From NCBI GenBank assembly GCA_964583095.1, contig CAZOVB010000002.1, forward strand, positions 186,001-250,000: 64,000 nucleotides of DNA, read 5' to 3'. The stretch comes from CAZOVB01 sp964583095 (GTDB lineage Bacteria > Planctomycetota > Phycisphaerae > SM23-33). A program made the translations under genes and the position numbers. The notes below the pieces were generated by a model that saw only the letters and a program-made list of their open reading frames with translations, had not been told where the DNA came from and did not search any database. This document shows, piece after piece, positions 50,449 through 59,600 of this stretch; position 1 is the stretch's first letter; every line of letters starts with the position of its first letter.

Positions 50449-51253
50449 TATCGAGACCTCGTAGAATCATACGTCCCAGAAGGTCGGAAAGATCCATTTC
50501 CGGGCGAATCCCCCAGCGGGTCAGGGCAAAATCGAACCGCACCGGATCCTCCGGGCAGAGCGTTCGAAATGCCTCGGTCAATTGCTTCGCCGCCCGGCCG
50601 TCGCAGCTCTTACGCGACAACGCCCCCAGGCTCCTGCCCACCCGGTGCATGTGAGTGTCCAGCGGAATAATCAGTTGCCCGGGGGCCAGAACCTGCCAGT
50701 GGCCCACATCCACCCGATCGCGGCGAACCATCCACCGCAGATACAGGTGAAGCCGCTTGCAGGCCCCACCCCTGCGAGCGTCGGGCAGCAGGTGGCCGCA
50801 GATGTCCTCGGGGTCCAGCCTGTCTCTCCAGGCCCCCAGGGCGGCTGTAAGGTCCCCCTCCGGCTGGGAATGCAGACACCGGGCGAAACCGGCTTCCAGG
50901 CTGCCGGATTCCCGGATTTCCCGGCCCATGCCTTCCAACAGGGCGGCGACTTCCCGGCCCGTCTGGAAACGGTGTCGAAAGCCGGAGAGCTTCGGCGACC
51001 AGCTTCCTTCGGGTGCCTCGCACAGGCTGCGGCTGGGGCTTGGGCCCAGAATCGCAAGGACCCGCCGAACGCTGATAAGAATCTGCTGGACGCGTCCGTA
51101 GGCCAGCAAGGCTGCGATGAGCGCGACGAGCTCCCTATCGGCCGGGGATGCGAACTCATAGACCACCTCCAGCGGGTCGGGGCTGATGAAGCGGCGCCGA
51201 TTGTAGCGGCGGTACAGGTTTTCGAGATCCTCTCGGAACGGTCGTAACGGCAT
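50429..51253 (-). CDS. TIGR02757/DUF2400 family protein
   Basis: This 274-residue protein shows the DUF2400 pattern: start DLENLYRRYNRRRFISPDPLEVVYEF, LIAALLAYGRVQQI and the C-terminal IPLDTHMHRVGRSLGAL with FALTRWGIRPEM. The HhH-like fold suggests DNA binding, and the family sits near DNA repair genes in some genomes. Function is not known. It is the first gene of the unit, after the rbr terminator. Confidence 0.85.
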   Translation of the reverse strand: MPLRPFREDLENLYRRYNRRRFISPDPLEVVYEFASPADRELVALIAALLAYGRVQQILISVRRVLAILGPSPSRSLCEAPEGSWSPKLSGFRHRFQTGREVAALLEGMGREIRESGSLEAGFARCLHSQPEGDLTAALGAWRDRLDPEDICGHLLPDARRGGACKRLHLYLRWMVRRDRVDVGHWQVLAPGQLIIPLDTHMHRVGRSLGALSRKSCDGRAAKQLTEAFRTLCPEDPVRFDFALTRWGIRPEMDLSDLLGRMILRGLDNDTTDR

Positions 51254-51299
51254 GGAAGGATTCTACTGCGTCCGGGCAGGGGGGCCAAATTCATCCGCG

Positions 51300-51354
51300 C
51301 AAGAGAAAACCGGCGCCGCTGCGGTGAGCAGATCGGCGCCGGTCGGTTTTCTCT
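51300..51354 (-). terminator. Terminator of the fur-rbr unit
   Basis: The minus strand forms a long hairpin: 51302-51311 pairs with 51345-51354, and GGCGCCG (51312-51318) with CGGCGCC (51334-51340). It ends in TTTTCTCTT. It lies 20 bp after the rubrerythrin stop and separates it from the DUF2400 gene. Confidence 0.8.
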
Positions 51355-51374
51355 GCGAAACGTCCCCGACTGGG

Positions 51375-51923
51375 CTACTCGAAGCTGATGTACATCTTCT
51401 GCTTGGCGCCACAGACGGGGCAGACGCTGGGCAGGTCGCCTTCGAGCGTGTGGCCGCAGACGCTGCAGATCTGGAGCGGTCCCAGTTTCATGTCGTTGCC
51501 TGCGTCGACGGACTTCTTGGCTTTTTTGTACATGTCGGCGTGGATCTTCTCTGCGGCCATTGCGAAGTTCATGCTGCGGGTAGCGCGGTCTTCCTTCTGC
51601 ATTTCCGCAACGGCCAGGTAGGCCGGGTACATCTCGTTGATCTCGAAGGTCTCGCCTTCGATGGCGCCTTGGAGGTTTTCACTGGTCGAGGCCAGCCCGA
51701 ACCCTCCTCCGGCGTTGACGACGGCCGGGCCGCCGACGTCCTTCATCGCCTGGAAATGCCCGGTGGCGTGGGCTTGTTCGGCCCGGGAGACGGCGCGGAA
51801 GAGCCTGGCGACGTTGGGGAAACCGTCCTTTTCGGCCTTGTCGCCCCAGATCAGATAGCGCATGTGGGCCATCGATTCTCCGCCAAAGGCGCTTTGCAGG
51901 TTTGCTACAGTCATGTCGTGCAT
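51375..51923 (-). CDS. rbr: Rubrerythrin
   Basis: Rubrerythrin reduces hydrogen peroxide in anaerobes. The 182-residue protein has a diiron four-helix domain (ESMAHMRYL, AEQAHATGHF, EMQKEDRATRS and AAEKIHADMY) and a C-terminal rubredoxin domain with CSVC ... CPVC that binds one iron. Start is ATG at 51923. It lies 49 bp after the Fur-family gene on the same strand, as in many anaerobe perR-rbr operons. Confidence 0.95.
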   Translation of the reverse strand: MHDMTVANLQSAFGGESMAHMRYLIWGDKAEKDGFPNVARLFRAVSRAEQAHATGHFQAMKDVGGPAVVNAGGGFGLASTSENLQGAIEGETFEINEMYPAYLAVAEMQKEDRATRSMNFAMAAEKIHADMYKKAKKSVDAGNDMKLGPLQICSVCGHTLEGDLPSVCPVCGAKQKMYISFE

Positions 51924-51972
51924 GGAATGCTCCTTATCCTTTCCGAGTACTGACGATGTTTGTGATTCAGGT

Positions 51973-52392
51973 TCAGCGGATACTGTCCCGGCAGTCGGGG
52001 CAGATCCCCGTGAAAACCAGGCAGTGGTCGAAGAGTTCGTAGGAACTGTTGTTCTGTGCTTCCTGCTGGAGTTGGGGCTTCCAGTCGATGGGAAGGTCCT
52101 CCAGCCGGCCGCAGCGGGTGCATCGCACGTGGTAATGGTCACGCGTGTCCCCGTCAAACCGCATGGTCTCGCTGGCCGGCTCGATCCGTCGGATCAGACC
52201 GTGCTGGCTGAGGACCTCCAGATTCCGGTAGACGGTTGCCAGCCCGATGCCCGGCATCCTGGCCTGGACGGCCTTGTAGAGTTCTTCGGCCGTCGGGTGG
52301 GCCTTGGTTTCCTGCAGCGTCTGGAGAATCATCCGTCGCTGCCGGCTCATTCGGAGCGGTTTTTGGCCCCGGCGGGGCGAAAGAGTTTCCAT
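51973..52392 (-). CDS. Fur-family regulator (PerR-like)
   Basis: This 139-residue protein has the Fur helix-turn-helix (KAHPTAEELYKAV, ATVYRNLEVL), the metal motif DHYHVRCTRCG (H-x-H and C-x2-C) and a C-terminal CPDC that completes the structural zinc site. It may sense iron or peroxide. It is adjacent to rbr and ferritin genes, which fits PerR better than iron-responsive Fur. ATG at 52392 follows a GGAG site; the gene is probably autoregulated through the palindrome in its own promoter. Confidence 0.92.
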   Translation of the reverse strand: METLSPRRGQKPLRMSRQRRMILQTLQETKAHPTAEELYKAVQARMPGIGLATVYRNLEVLSQHGLIRRIEPASETMRFDGDTRDHYHVRCTRCGRLEDLPIDWKPQLQQEAQNNSSYELFDHCLVFTGICPDCRDSIR

Positions 52393-52404
52393 GGGCACTC
52401 CAAA

Positions 52405-52419
52405 TGAGAACGATTCTTA
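52405..52419 (-). promoter_or_regulatory. Fur/PerR-type operator at its own promoter
   Basis: TGAGAA-CGA-TTCTTA, one mismatch from a perfect repeat and nearly the same as the ferritin-operon site. It sits between the -10 (52427-52432) and the ATG, covering the start site. Confidence 0.6.
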
Positions 52420-52426
52420 GGTCTCG

Positions 52427-52455
52427 TTTATAGGGAATCGCCCGAACCTATGCAA
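52427..52455 (-). promoter_or_regulatory. Promoter of the fur-rbr unit
   Basis: TTGCAT (52450-52455), a 17-bp spacer and TATAAA (52427-52432) on the minus strand. Confidence 0.55.
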
Positions 52456-52693
52456 GAGATTGAACTCAAAGACGGCATTTTCTGTGAAAAAGTATGGAAG
52501 CCATCGACTGTTTTTTCCGCCTTTGCCTGGGGTTCCGAGGGGTTCGGCCCTGCCGGGGCCCGGCCCCTAACAGAAGGCCCTGCCGAAGCGTGCGGATCTG
52601 CCAACGGTTTTCAACAGGGCTGTTGGTTTTCGTCCCCAAAGCCCAAAGTGCTTTTCCCCCCGTTTTCAGGGGTTTTTGCTCACAGATTTGGGA
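52456..52693. other. Non-coding, GC-rich structured spacer
   Basis: No convincing gene lies here. It has the inverted repeat CAACA/TGTTG (52612-52625, with GGGC loop) followed by GTTTTC, and a short CCCC/GGGG stem (near 52658-52672) followed by TTTTT (52673-52677). These look terminator-like on the plus strand but no gene precedes them. A small RNA is possible; evidence is weak. Confidence 0.25.
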
Positions 52694-52722
52694 TTGACTC
52701 GCCGAAGTAAGAGCAGGACAAT
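52694..52722 (+). promoter_or_regulatory. Promoter of the HTH-GspE gene
   Basis: TTGACT (52694-52699), 17-bp spacer, GACAAT (52717-52722), about 50 bp before the ATG. Confidence 0.55.
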
Positions 52723-52772
52723 GATGCTCCTTCGTTGACCCCCTAACTCCCATCGCTGGGCAAGGATGCTGC

Positions 52773-54632
52773 ATGCGATACTTCATGGATGAACCAAACG
52801 ACGACCGCGCTGTGACCCGACCTTCGGAGGGAGGCCCGTCCGGTTTGAAGAGCTCTTTGTTCAGCACCTACCAGATCGCCGGCATGTTCCACACGACTCC
52901 CGCTGCCGTCGTGGAATGGATGCAACAGGGGCAACTGCCCTTCGTGCGGCTGCCCCACGGACCGATTCGCGTCAGCGAAGGCGGACTGCGCATGTTCTGC
53001 CGCAACCGGGGACTGGATGCCGAAGGGCTCCTCCAGGCCGACCCGGCGGAAGTCTTCGGCTCCTGGAAGCCACAGGTGGAATCCCCCGCGGAAGACCCTT
53101 GTGCCACTCCGGAGCCCGTTTCGCAGGAGCCGTCTTCAACCGATGCGCCCCCCCAGGAGCCGGCGAATCCCCCGGCCGAGCCTGCCAGGGCCCAGCGCCG
53201 CGAGGAGCCCTTCCGTCCTCCGGTGGATCTTTCCAACGATATAGCATTTCTGGAATCTTTCCTGAATACCGAAGCGCCCCCCGCCCCGGCCCCGGCCGGC
53301 TGCAACGAAGCCCGGGAGGCCTCCAGAAGTCAGGAGCCCCCACCGGCCAGGCAGGAAACCCAGGCCCCTGAGACGCTGGATGTTCAGGAAGCTCCTGCCC
53401 GAGCCGAAACGCAGCCCGAGGCCGAGGAGGTCTCCATCCAGCAGGACCCCGCTCAGGCGGTCGCCTGGGCGCTTTTGAGCGACGCCGTCAGCCGACGCGC
53501 CACGCATGTCCATATCGAACCGCACTGGGACGACATGGATGTCCGACTTCGGATCGACGGGGTTCTTCAGCCCATGGACAACCTCTCCGAGCAGTTGCCC
53601 GATGGACTGGGGGCCAGGGTCATCGCGACGCTGAAGGAAATGGCCGGCCTGGACGGGGAATCGCTGCGTCCCGAGTCCGCCGGCTTCACCTTCGCCTTTC
53701 AGTCCCGCGACGTCACCTGCATGCTCTTTTCCCTGCCGACCCGCCGGGGCCAGCGCCTGAGCCTGGAGCTGACCGACACGGCCAAGTCCCTGCCTCGGCT
53801 GGGGCATCTGGGCCTGGACCGGGAGGACGAGACCCAGTTGCGAAGGCTGATGTCCGAACCCTCGGGCCTGATCCTTGTGGCAGGCAGGCCTCACAGCGGC
53901 AGGACGACCACGCTCAACGCCATGGTCCTGGAGCTGAACAACCCCAGCCGGAATGTCATCACCATCGAGAAAGACCCCGCTCCCGGGCTGGGAGAATGCA
54001 ACCAGGCCTCGGTTTCGACCCAGTTGGACATGCCCTGTTGGGAGGTCATCGACGCCTGCTGCCGGCAGGACCCCGACGTTCTGATGATTCACGAACTGCC
54101 CGACGCACGCTCGGTCCGATCCGCCACCCAGGCGGCCGGTCAGGGCAGGTTGGTCCTGGCCGGGCTCAACGCGCAATCCGCTCCCGAAGCCCTGGCCTCG
54201 CTGCTCCAGATGGGCATCGACCCCTGGGCGCTTTCCAGGGCGCTCCTGGGCGTGGTGGTCCCCAAAGCCCTCCGCAAGCTCTGCGATCGCTGCAGAAGAA
54301 TCGTCGTGCCCCAGGACGAAACCCTCGAAGCAATGGGCCTTTCCCGCGAGGACCTGAACTTCCCCGTTTTCGGCCCCGAAGGCTGCCCCGAGTGCAACCA
54401 CAGCGGCTACAAGGGCAAGACCGGCGTGTTCTCGATCCTGGAAGCCGACGCGGACATCCTCCAGGCCCTGCACCACGGAGCCGACCGGGCTTCCATCGAG
54501 CGGGCAGCCCTGCAGGCGGGCATGCGAAGCCTGGGGGAAGCAGCCATGAAAAAAGTCGCCGACGCCCAGACCAGCATCGAGGAAGTTCAGCGAACCATGC
54601 CCCACGAATTATTCGTGCGGTCCGGGTTCTGA
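52773..54632 (+). CDS. HTH-fused GspE/PilB-like pseudo-ATPase
   Basis: This 619-residue protein has an N-terminal excisionase/MerR-like winged helix (about residues 29-80; FSTYQIAGMFHTTPAAVVEW, then LPFVRLPHGPIRVSEGGLRMF), a Pro/Glu-rich linker (about 100-225) and a C-terminal type II secretion/pilus ATPase domain (about 226-619). The ATPase motifs are altered. Walker A reads G371-RPHSG-R377-T378, with Arg in place of Lys; the His box reads AGLNAQSA, with Asn for His; Walker B is IHELPD rather than GEIRD. The C4 zinc motif (CDRC ... CPEC) is intact. Normal GspE has a T2SSE-N domain instead of an HTH. It is probably not an active motor. ATG at 52773 follows AAGGA. Confidence 0.82.
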   Translation: MRYFMDEPNDDRAVTRPSEGGPSGLKSSLFSTYQIAGMFHTTPAAVVEWMQQGQLPFVRLPHGPIRVSEGGLRMFCRNRGLDAEGLLQADPAEVFGSWKPQVESPAEDPCATPEPVSQEPSSTDAPPQEPANPPAEPARAQRREEPFRPPVDLSNDIAFLESFLNTEAPPAPAPAGCNEAREASRSQEPPPARQETQAPETLDVQEAPARAETQPEAEEVSIQQDPAQAVAWALLSDAVSRRATHVHIEPHWDDMDVRLRIDGVLQPMDNLSEQLPDGLGARVIATLKEMAGLDGESLRPESAGFTFAFQSRDVTCMLFSLPTRRGQRLSLELTDTAKSLPRLGHLGLDREDETQLRRLMSEPSGLILVAGRPHSGRTTTLNAMVLELNNPSRNVITIEKDPAPGLGECNQASVSTQLDMPCWEVIDACCRQDPDVLMIHELPDARSVRSATQAAGQGRLVLAGLNAQSAPEALASLLQMGIDPWALSRALLGVVVPKALRKLCDRCRRIVVPQDETLEAMGLSREDLNFPVFGPEGCPECNHSGYKGKTGVFSILEADADILQALHHGADRASIERAALQAGMRSLGEAAMKKVADAQTSIEEVQRTMPHELFVRSGF

Positions 54633-54649
54633 CCCGGCCCGGATGCAGA

Positions 54650-55465
54650 TTAACCCGCCCCCACGGGCTTCCAGTGGTGCAGTCGGCCCTGGGTATCGGT
54701 CAGGAGCAACTGCATCCCCTCTGCGGCGCTTTCGAAACGATAGTTGAACTGGGTCCAGTGGCCGTCGCTGTAGTTGAGCATGAGCACCCCGTCTCGTACG
54801 AGCCACCTGCCGTTTGCAACAGGCTTCGCTGCCTGGTTCCTCCTGCCGGGTCGGATATGCTTTCCCGGCGAGACAAACGTCCCGTCGCGCAGGAACTCGA
54901 TGCCCTCGGGGGTCTGGATGCGAAGCTCGTCGCGCTGGCGGGTCACATCCTCCAGCCAGGTGCCCACCAGTTGCGGATCGTTCGAACAGGATTCGTGAGA
55001 GAAACTGGCGAAGATTTCTTCCAGCGTCGCGGTAAGCAGCTCCATCCGGGAGGTCGAGCCGATGGCCACCAGGGCCGCCATCGTGTCCTCCAGCAGGCTG
55101 ACGTAGACACGGCTGGTAACGGATATGCCCGAGGGACCCGTGCCGTTCCAGGTGGCCTCGGCCCCTTTGCCCCGTCGGCACCTGGCCTGGCGAATCGGAC
55201 CTTGCCTCTCGAGGAACGGCGCCTGGGCCCGGACCAGCTCGTCCATTGACTTCCAGATCGAAGCATCGTCGACCCCCGCGACATCCAGCGAGGCCTCGAC
55301 CATCACGAAGCAGGATTCCACCAGTCCCGGACAGTCGTATTCCAGCGAGGGCGGACACAGGATCACCCCGTCGGAGGTGCGCAGCGCGCCCCAGTCGGTA
55401 GGGTGTCTGAACACCAGCCCCATGAAATGTCTGCAACTCCGGCCGTGGTGCGACTGGCTGGACAT
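54650..55465 (-). CDS. Hypothetical protein
   Basis: This 271-residue soluble protein has no signal peptide or membrane helix. The N-terminal part (to about residue 160) is alpha/beta; the C-terminal part (about 165-268) reads like a small beta-barrel of lipocalin type (LVGTWLEDV, GTFVSPGKH, GRWLVRDGVLMLNYSDGHWTQF). No family is recognised. It is convergent with the HTH-GspE gene, 17 bp away. Confidence 0.6.
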   Translation of the reverse strand: MSSQSHHGRSCRHFMGLVFRHPTDWGALRTSDGVILCPPSLEYDCPGLVESCFVMVEASLDVAGVDDASIWKSMDELVRAQAPFLERQGPIRQARCRRGKGAEATWNGTGPSGISVTSRVYVSLLEDTMAALVAIGSTSRMELLTATLEEIFASFSHESCSNDPQLVGTWLEDVTRQRDELRIQTPEGIEFLRDGTFVSPGKHIRPGRRNQAAKPVANGRWLVRDGVLMLNYSDGHWTQFNYRFESAAEGMQLLLTDTQGRLHHWKPVGAG

Positions 55466-55573
55466 GCTTACTCCCGGCTCTGGAACCCGGCCCCAGGGGG
55501 CGGGGCCCGATCTTTGAGGCCACAGAGTAAGTGTAGGCGCAAAGAGCCGGCCCGGCCAAGTGCCCGGGAGGTT

Positions 55574-56554
55574 TTACCCGGAATAACCCTCCCGGTGTCC
55601 CTGATGCCATGCCCAGGCGTGCGAGACGATGGTCTCCAGACCCGGATAGCGGGGCTTCCAGCCCAGTTCGTCGCCGGCCAGGGCGCTTGAGGCCACCAGC
55701 TTGTCGGGGTCTCCGGCGCGTCGCGGGGCGAGCTCGGCAGGGATTTCGCAGCCTGTCACGTTCCGGCAGGCCTGGATCACTTCCTTGACGGAGAAACCCT
55801 CGCCGTTGCCCAGGTTGTAGGTGCAGACGCTGCCGGGCTGGATCTTCTCCGCGGCCAGCAGGTGGGCGTCGACCAGGTCGCAGACGTGGATGTAATCCCG
55901 AATGCACGTACCGTCGGGGGTGTCATAATCATCGCCGAAGATGTAGATCTTCTCCCGCTTGCCCAGGGCTACCTGAAGAATCAGCGGGATCAGGTGCGTC
56001 TCGGGGCTGTGGTCCTCGCCGATCCGGCCGGAGGGGTGCGCCCCGGCCACGTTGAAGTACCGCAGGATGCCAAAGCCCATCTCGTAGGCCATCGCGTAGC
56101 TCCGGAGCATGTATTCCACACAGAGCTTGCTGGCCCCGTAGGGGTTGATCGGCCTGAGTCGGTCGTCTTCCTCGATCGGGATCCGCTGGGGATTGCCGTA
56201 CACAGCCGCGGTGGAACTGAAGACCATCTTCCGAACGTGGGTATCCCGCATGGCATCGAGCAGCGTCAGGCCGATCATCGTGTTGTTGTGGAAGTACTTG
56301 TCGGGATGCTCGCAGGACTCGCCGGCCTCGATGAACGCGGCGAAGTGAATCACCGTGTCGATCCGGTACTGCTCCAGGGTCTTGCGAAGCAGCGCCCCGT
56401 CGGCAACGTCTCCCCGGACAAGATCCACCTCCAGGGATTCGGGGTGGCCCTTGCAGAGATTGTCATAGGCCACGACGCGATGGCCTGCTTCCTTCAGTGC
56501 GGCTGCGGCGTGGGAACCGATGAATCCGGCCCCGCCGGTGAGCAAGACGTTCAT
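55574..56554 (-). CDS. galE: UDP-glucose 4-epimerase
   Basis: GalE interconverts UDP-glucose and UDP-galactose using tightly bound NAD. The 326-residue SDR protein starts with the Rossmann loop LLTGGAGFIGSHAA and has the catalytic SSTAAVYG and YGASK (Tyr-x3-Lys), followed by LRYFNVAGA. The ATG at 56554 is the natural start. UDP-GlcNAc or xylose specificity cannot be excluded. Divergent from mfd with its own promoter. Confidence 0.93.
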   Translation of the reverse strand: MNVLLTGGAGFIGSHAAAALKEAGHRVVAYDNLCKGHPESLEVDLVRGDVADGALLRKTLEQYRIDTVIHFAAFIEAGESCEHPDKYFHNNTMIGLTLLDAMRDTHVRKMVFSSTAAVYGNPQRIPIEEDDRLRPINPYGASKLCVEYMLRSYAMAYEMGFGILRYFNVAGAHPSGRIGEDHSPETHLIPLILQVALGKREKIYIFGDDYDTPDGTCIRDYIHVCDLVDAHLLAAEKIQPGSVCTYNLGNGEGFSVKEVIQACRNVTGCEIPAELAPRRAGDPDKLVASSALAGDELGWKPRYPGLETIVSHAWAWHQGHREGYSG

Positions 56555-56582
56555 CCAAACACTCCTTCCTTCAGGGCCCGGG

Positions 56583-56611
56583 ATTGTAAAATACCGTCTG
56601 GCTTCACGCAA
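56583..56611 (-). promoter_or_regulatory. Promoter of galE
   Basis: On the minus strand TTGCGT (56606-56611), a 17-bp spacer and TACAAT (56583-56588), about 30 bp before the galE ATG. Confidence 0.5.
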
Positions 56612-56648
56612 TCGCGTATCCTAGGATGAACGGCTGGATTTGCACGCG

Positions 56649-59600
56649 ATGGATCCGATAGTACACCGTGAAGTCGTTCAATGCCCGGACGGTTCGCAAT
56701 TCACCGGCCGGGATGCCCCTGCGCGCAGAGAATCCCTCTTGCTTCGAGAAGCAACCCAGTCGAATCTGCTTGGCCAGGGGGCCGGGAAACTGGCCCCGGG
56801 GTCGCTGCTGCGCCTTTCGGGGGTCTGGGGCAGCGGAATGGCGCTGGTGACGGCGGCGCTGGCGAGAATAACAGGCCGATTCGTCCTGCTGATCACCGGA
56901 CACCTGGACCATGCCGACAACGCCCTGGATGATCTGGAATCCTTCGGCATGGGGGGCGTGAGCCTTTTGCCGGCCTGGGAAGTCGATCTCGGCGCCGACC
57001 ACATCAACGACGAGGTCGCCGGCGAACGGATCCGCCTCTGCTCGCTGCTGGCTGACTCGGACTGCCTGGCCTCGGGGGGGCTGCGCGGCCTGGTGGCGCC
57101 GGTCATGTCGGTTCTCCAGTCCCTGCCCTCACGGAAGCGGCTGGCCGAGGCCCACCTGTCCCTGGCGCGAGGCGAAACGATCTCACTGGAGGATGTGATC
57201 ACCTGGCTGGTCGAAAACGGCTACGAGCGGGTGGACCAGGTCGACCAGCAGGGGCAGTTCGCCGGCCGAGGGGGAATCCTGGATGTCTTTGCACCCGGGA
57301 CGAGCTTTGCCGTGCGGATCGAGTTTTTCGGCGACGAGGTGGATTCCATCCGGCAGGTGGACCTGGACACCCAGCGAAGCGTGGCGGAAATGGATGGCTG
57401 CGAGGTGGTAGCGGTCTCGGCCGGAACCGACCTGAAACCTTCCCAAGCGGTTTCGATCGCCTCGTACCTGCCGGCCGATGCCCTGGTAATCTTCCACGAG
57501 CCGGAAGAAACCATCGACCTGGCCCACGAGATGCTCCGCCGGGCCAAGGAAATGGAATTCGCCGAGCATGCCGCCTTGCGGGACGTGGACGGGCTCCTGG
57601 AGGAGCTTTCGGGCTTTGCCCGGTGCAATCTCTCAGCCTTCGCCCCGGCCCAAGCCGAGTGCCTCGACATGCAGATGCGCTCGCTCCAGCGGATCAGCAC
57701 GAATACCCACGAGGCCCTTTCGCAACTGGAGGAGATTTCCGCCGAGGCGAAGACCTTCGTTTTCTGTGAAAGCCAGGCCGAAAAGGAGCGGTTTGCCCAG
57801 CGGATCGAGCAGTCGCATCCGCAACTGGCCGGCAAGCTGGATCTGCGGGTCGGGCGGATCTCGACGGGTTTCTCCTGGCCCGGGGAAAAGCTCGTCGTCG
57901 CGCCGCATCACGAGATCTTCCATCGCCACACGCGCCTGCGGCGGATCCGGCGCGTCCGGGCGGGCAGGCCCCTGGAGTCCCTGCTGGATCTCAACGAGGG
58001 CGACTACGTGGTGCATGTCTCCCACGGCATCGCGAAGTTCGAAGGGCTGCGCCACCTGGACCGCGACGGGAAGCAGGAGGAATACCTGACCCTGCGATTC
58101 GCCGACAACGCGATTCTCCACGTGCCCACCAGCAGTATCGATTTGGTGCAGAAGTACATCGGCTCGATGCGCAAGAGGCCCACGCTGAGCAAACTCGGCG
58201 GGGCGCGATGGGCCAGGCAGAAAGCCCGGGCGGCCGAGGCCGTCCAGGACCTGGCCGCCGAGATGCTCCGCATCCAGGCCATGCGGCAGGCCATGCCCGG
58301 CTGCAGCTTTCCCCCCACCAGCGAGATGCAGGATCAGTTTGTGGCCGAGTTTCCGTATACCGAGACAGAGGACCAGCTTTCGGCCATGGATGACATCGAC
58401 CAGGACATGTTCTCGCCCCAGCCGATGGACCGCCTCCTGTGCGGGGATGTCGGCTACGGCAAGACGGAGCTGGCGATGCGGGCGGCCTTTCGGGTGGCCG
58501 AGGCGGGCAAGCAGGTCGCCCTGCTCGTGCCGACGACGGTCCTGGCCGCCCAGCACTACCAGACCTTCCGCGAGCGGTTTGCGGACTTCCCGATCGAAGT
58601 GGAGATGATCAGCCGCTTCCGCACCGCCTCGCAGCAGGCGAGGATCTGCAAGCGCCTGGCCCGGAAGGAAATCGACATCCTCATCGGCACCCACAGGCTG
58701 CTGAGCAAGGATGTGCAATTCGCCGATCTGGGCCTGGCCATCATCGACGAAGAGCAGCGCTTCGGCGTGGAGCATAAGGACCACCTCAAGAGCCTCCGGG
58801 CCAGCGTGGATGTCCTGACCCTCACCGCAACGCCCATTCCCCGGACCATGCACATGTCCCTGCTGGGGCTTCGAGACATCTCCGCCCTGGCCACACCTCC
58901 CATGGACCGCCGCAGCATCCACACCGAAGTCCGCAAGTACGATGAAACCCTCATCCGCAAAGCCATCGTGCGCGAGCTGACCCGCGACGGGCAGGTCTTC
59001 TTCGTCCACAACCGCGTCCAGGATATCGAGCGCGTCGCCGGCAAGGTCCAGGCCCTGGTACCCGAGGCGCGAATTGCCATAGGCCACGGACAGATGGGCG
59101 AGCACCACCTCGAGCAGACCATGGCCCGGTTCGTGGGCGGCGAGGTCGACGTGCTGGTCTGCACGACCATCATCGAGTCCGGGCTGGACATTCCCTCCGC
59201 CAATACGATGATCATCCACGAGGCCGACCGGTTCGGCCTGGCCCAGCTTCACCAGCTTCGCGGACGCGTCGGCCGATACAAGCACCGCGCGTACTGCTAC
59301 CTCATGCTGCCCGAGACGCGATCGGTCTCGCCCGAATCGGCCAAGCGTCTCAAAGCCGTCGAGGAATTCTCGGACCTGGGGGCGGGCTTTCAGATCGCCA
59401 TGCGCGACCTGGAGATTCGCGGGGCGGGCAATATTCTCGGCCCCGAACAGAGCGGGCATATCGCCGCGGTCGGCTACGAACTCTACTGCCGGCTTCTGGA
59501 ACAGGCCGTTCACAAACTCAAGGGTCAGGAGCCCGAGAAACGCACCAAGGTGCACCTGGAGCTGGGAATCTCTGCCTACATCCCCCGGTCGTACATTCCG

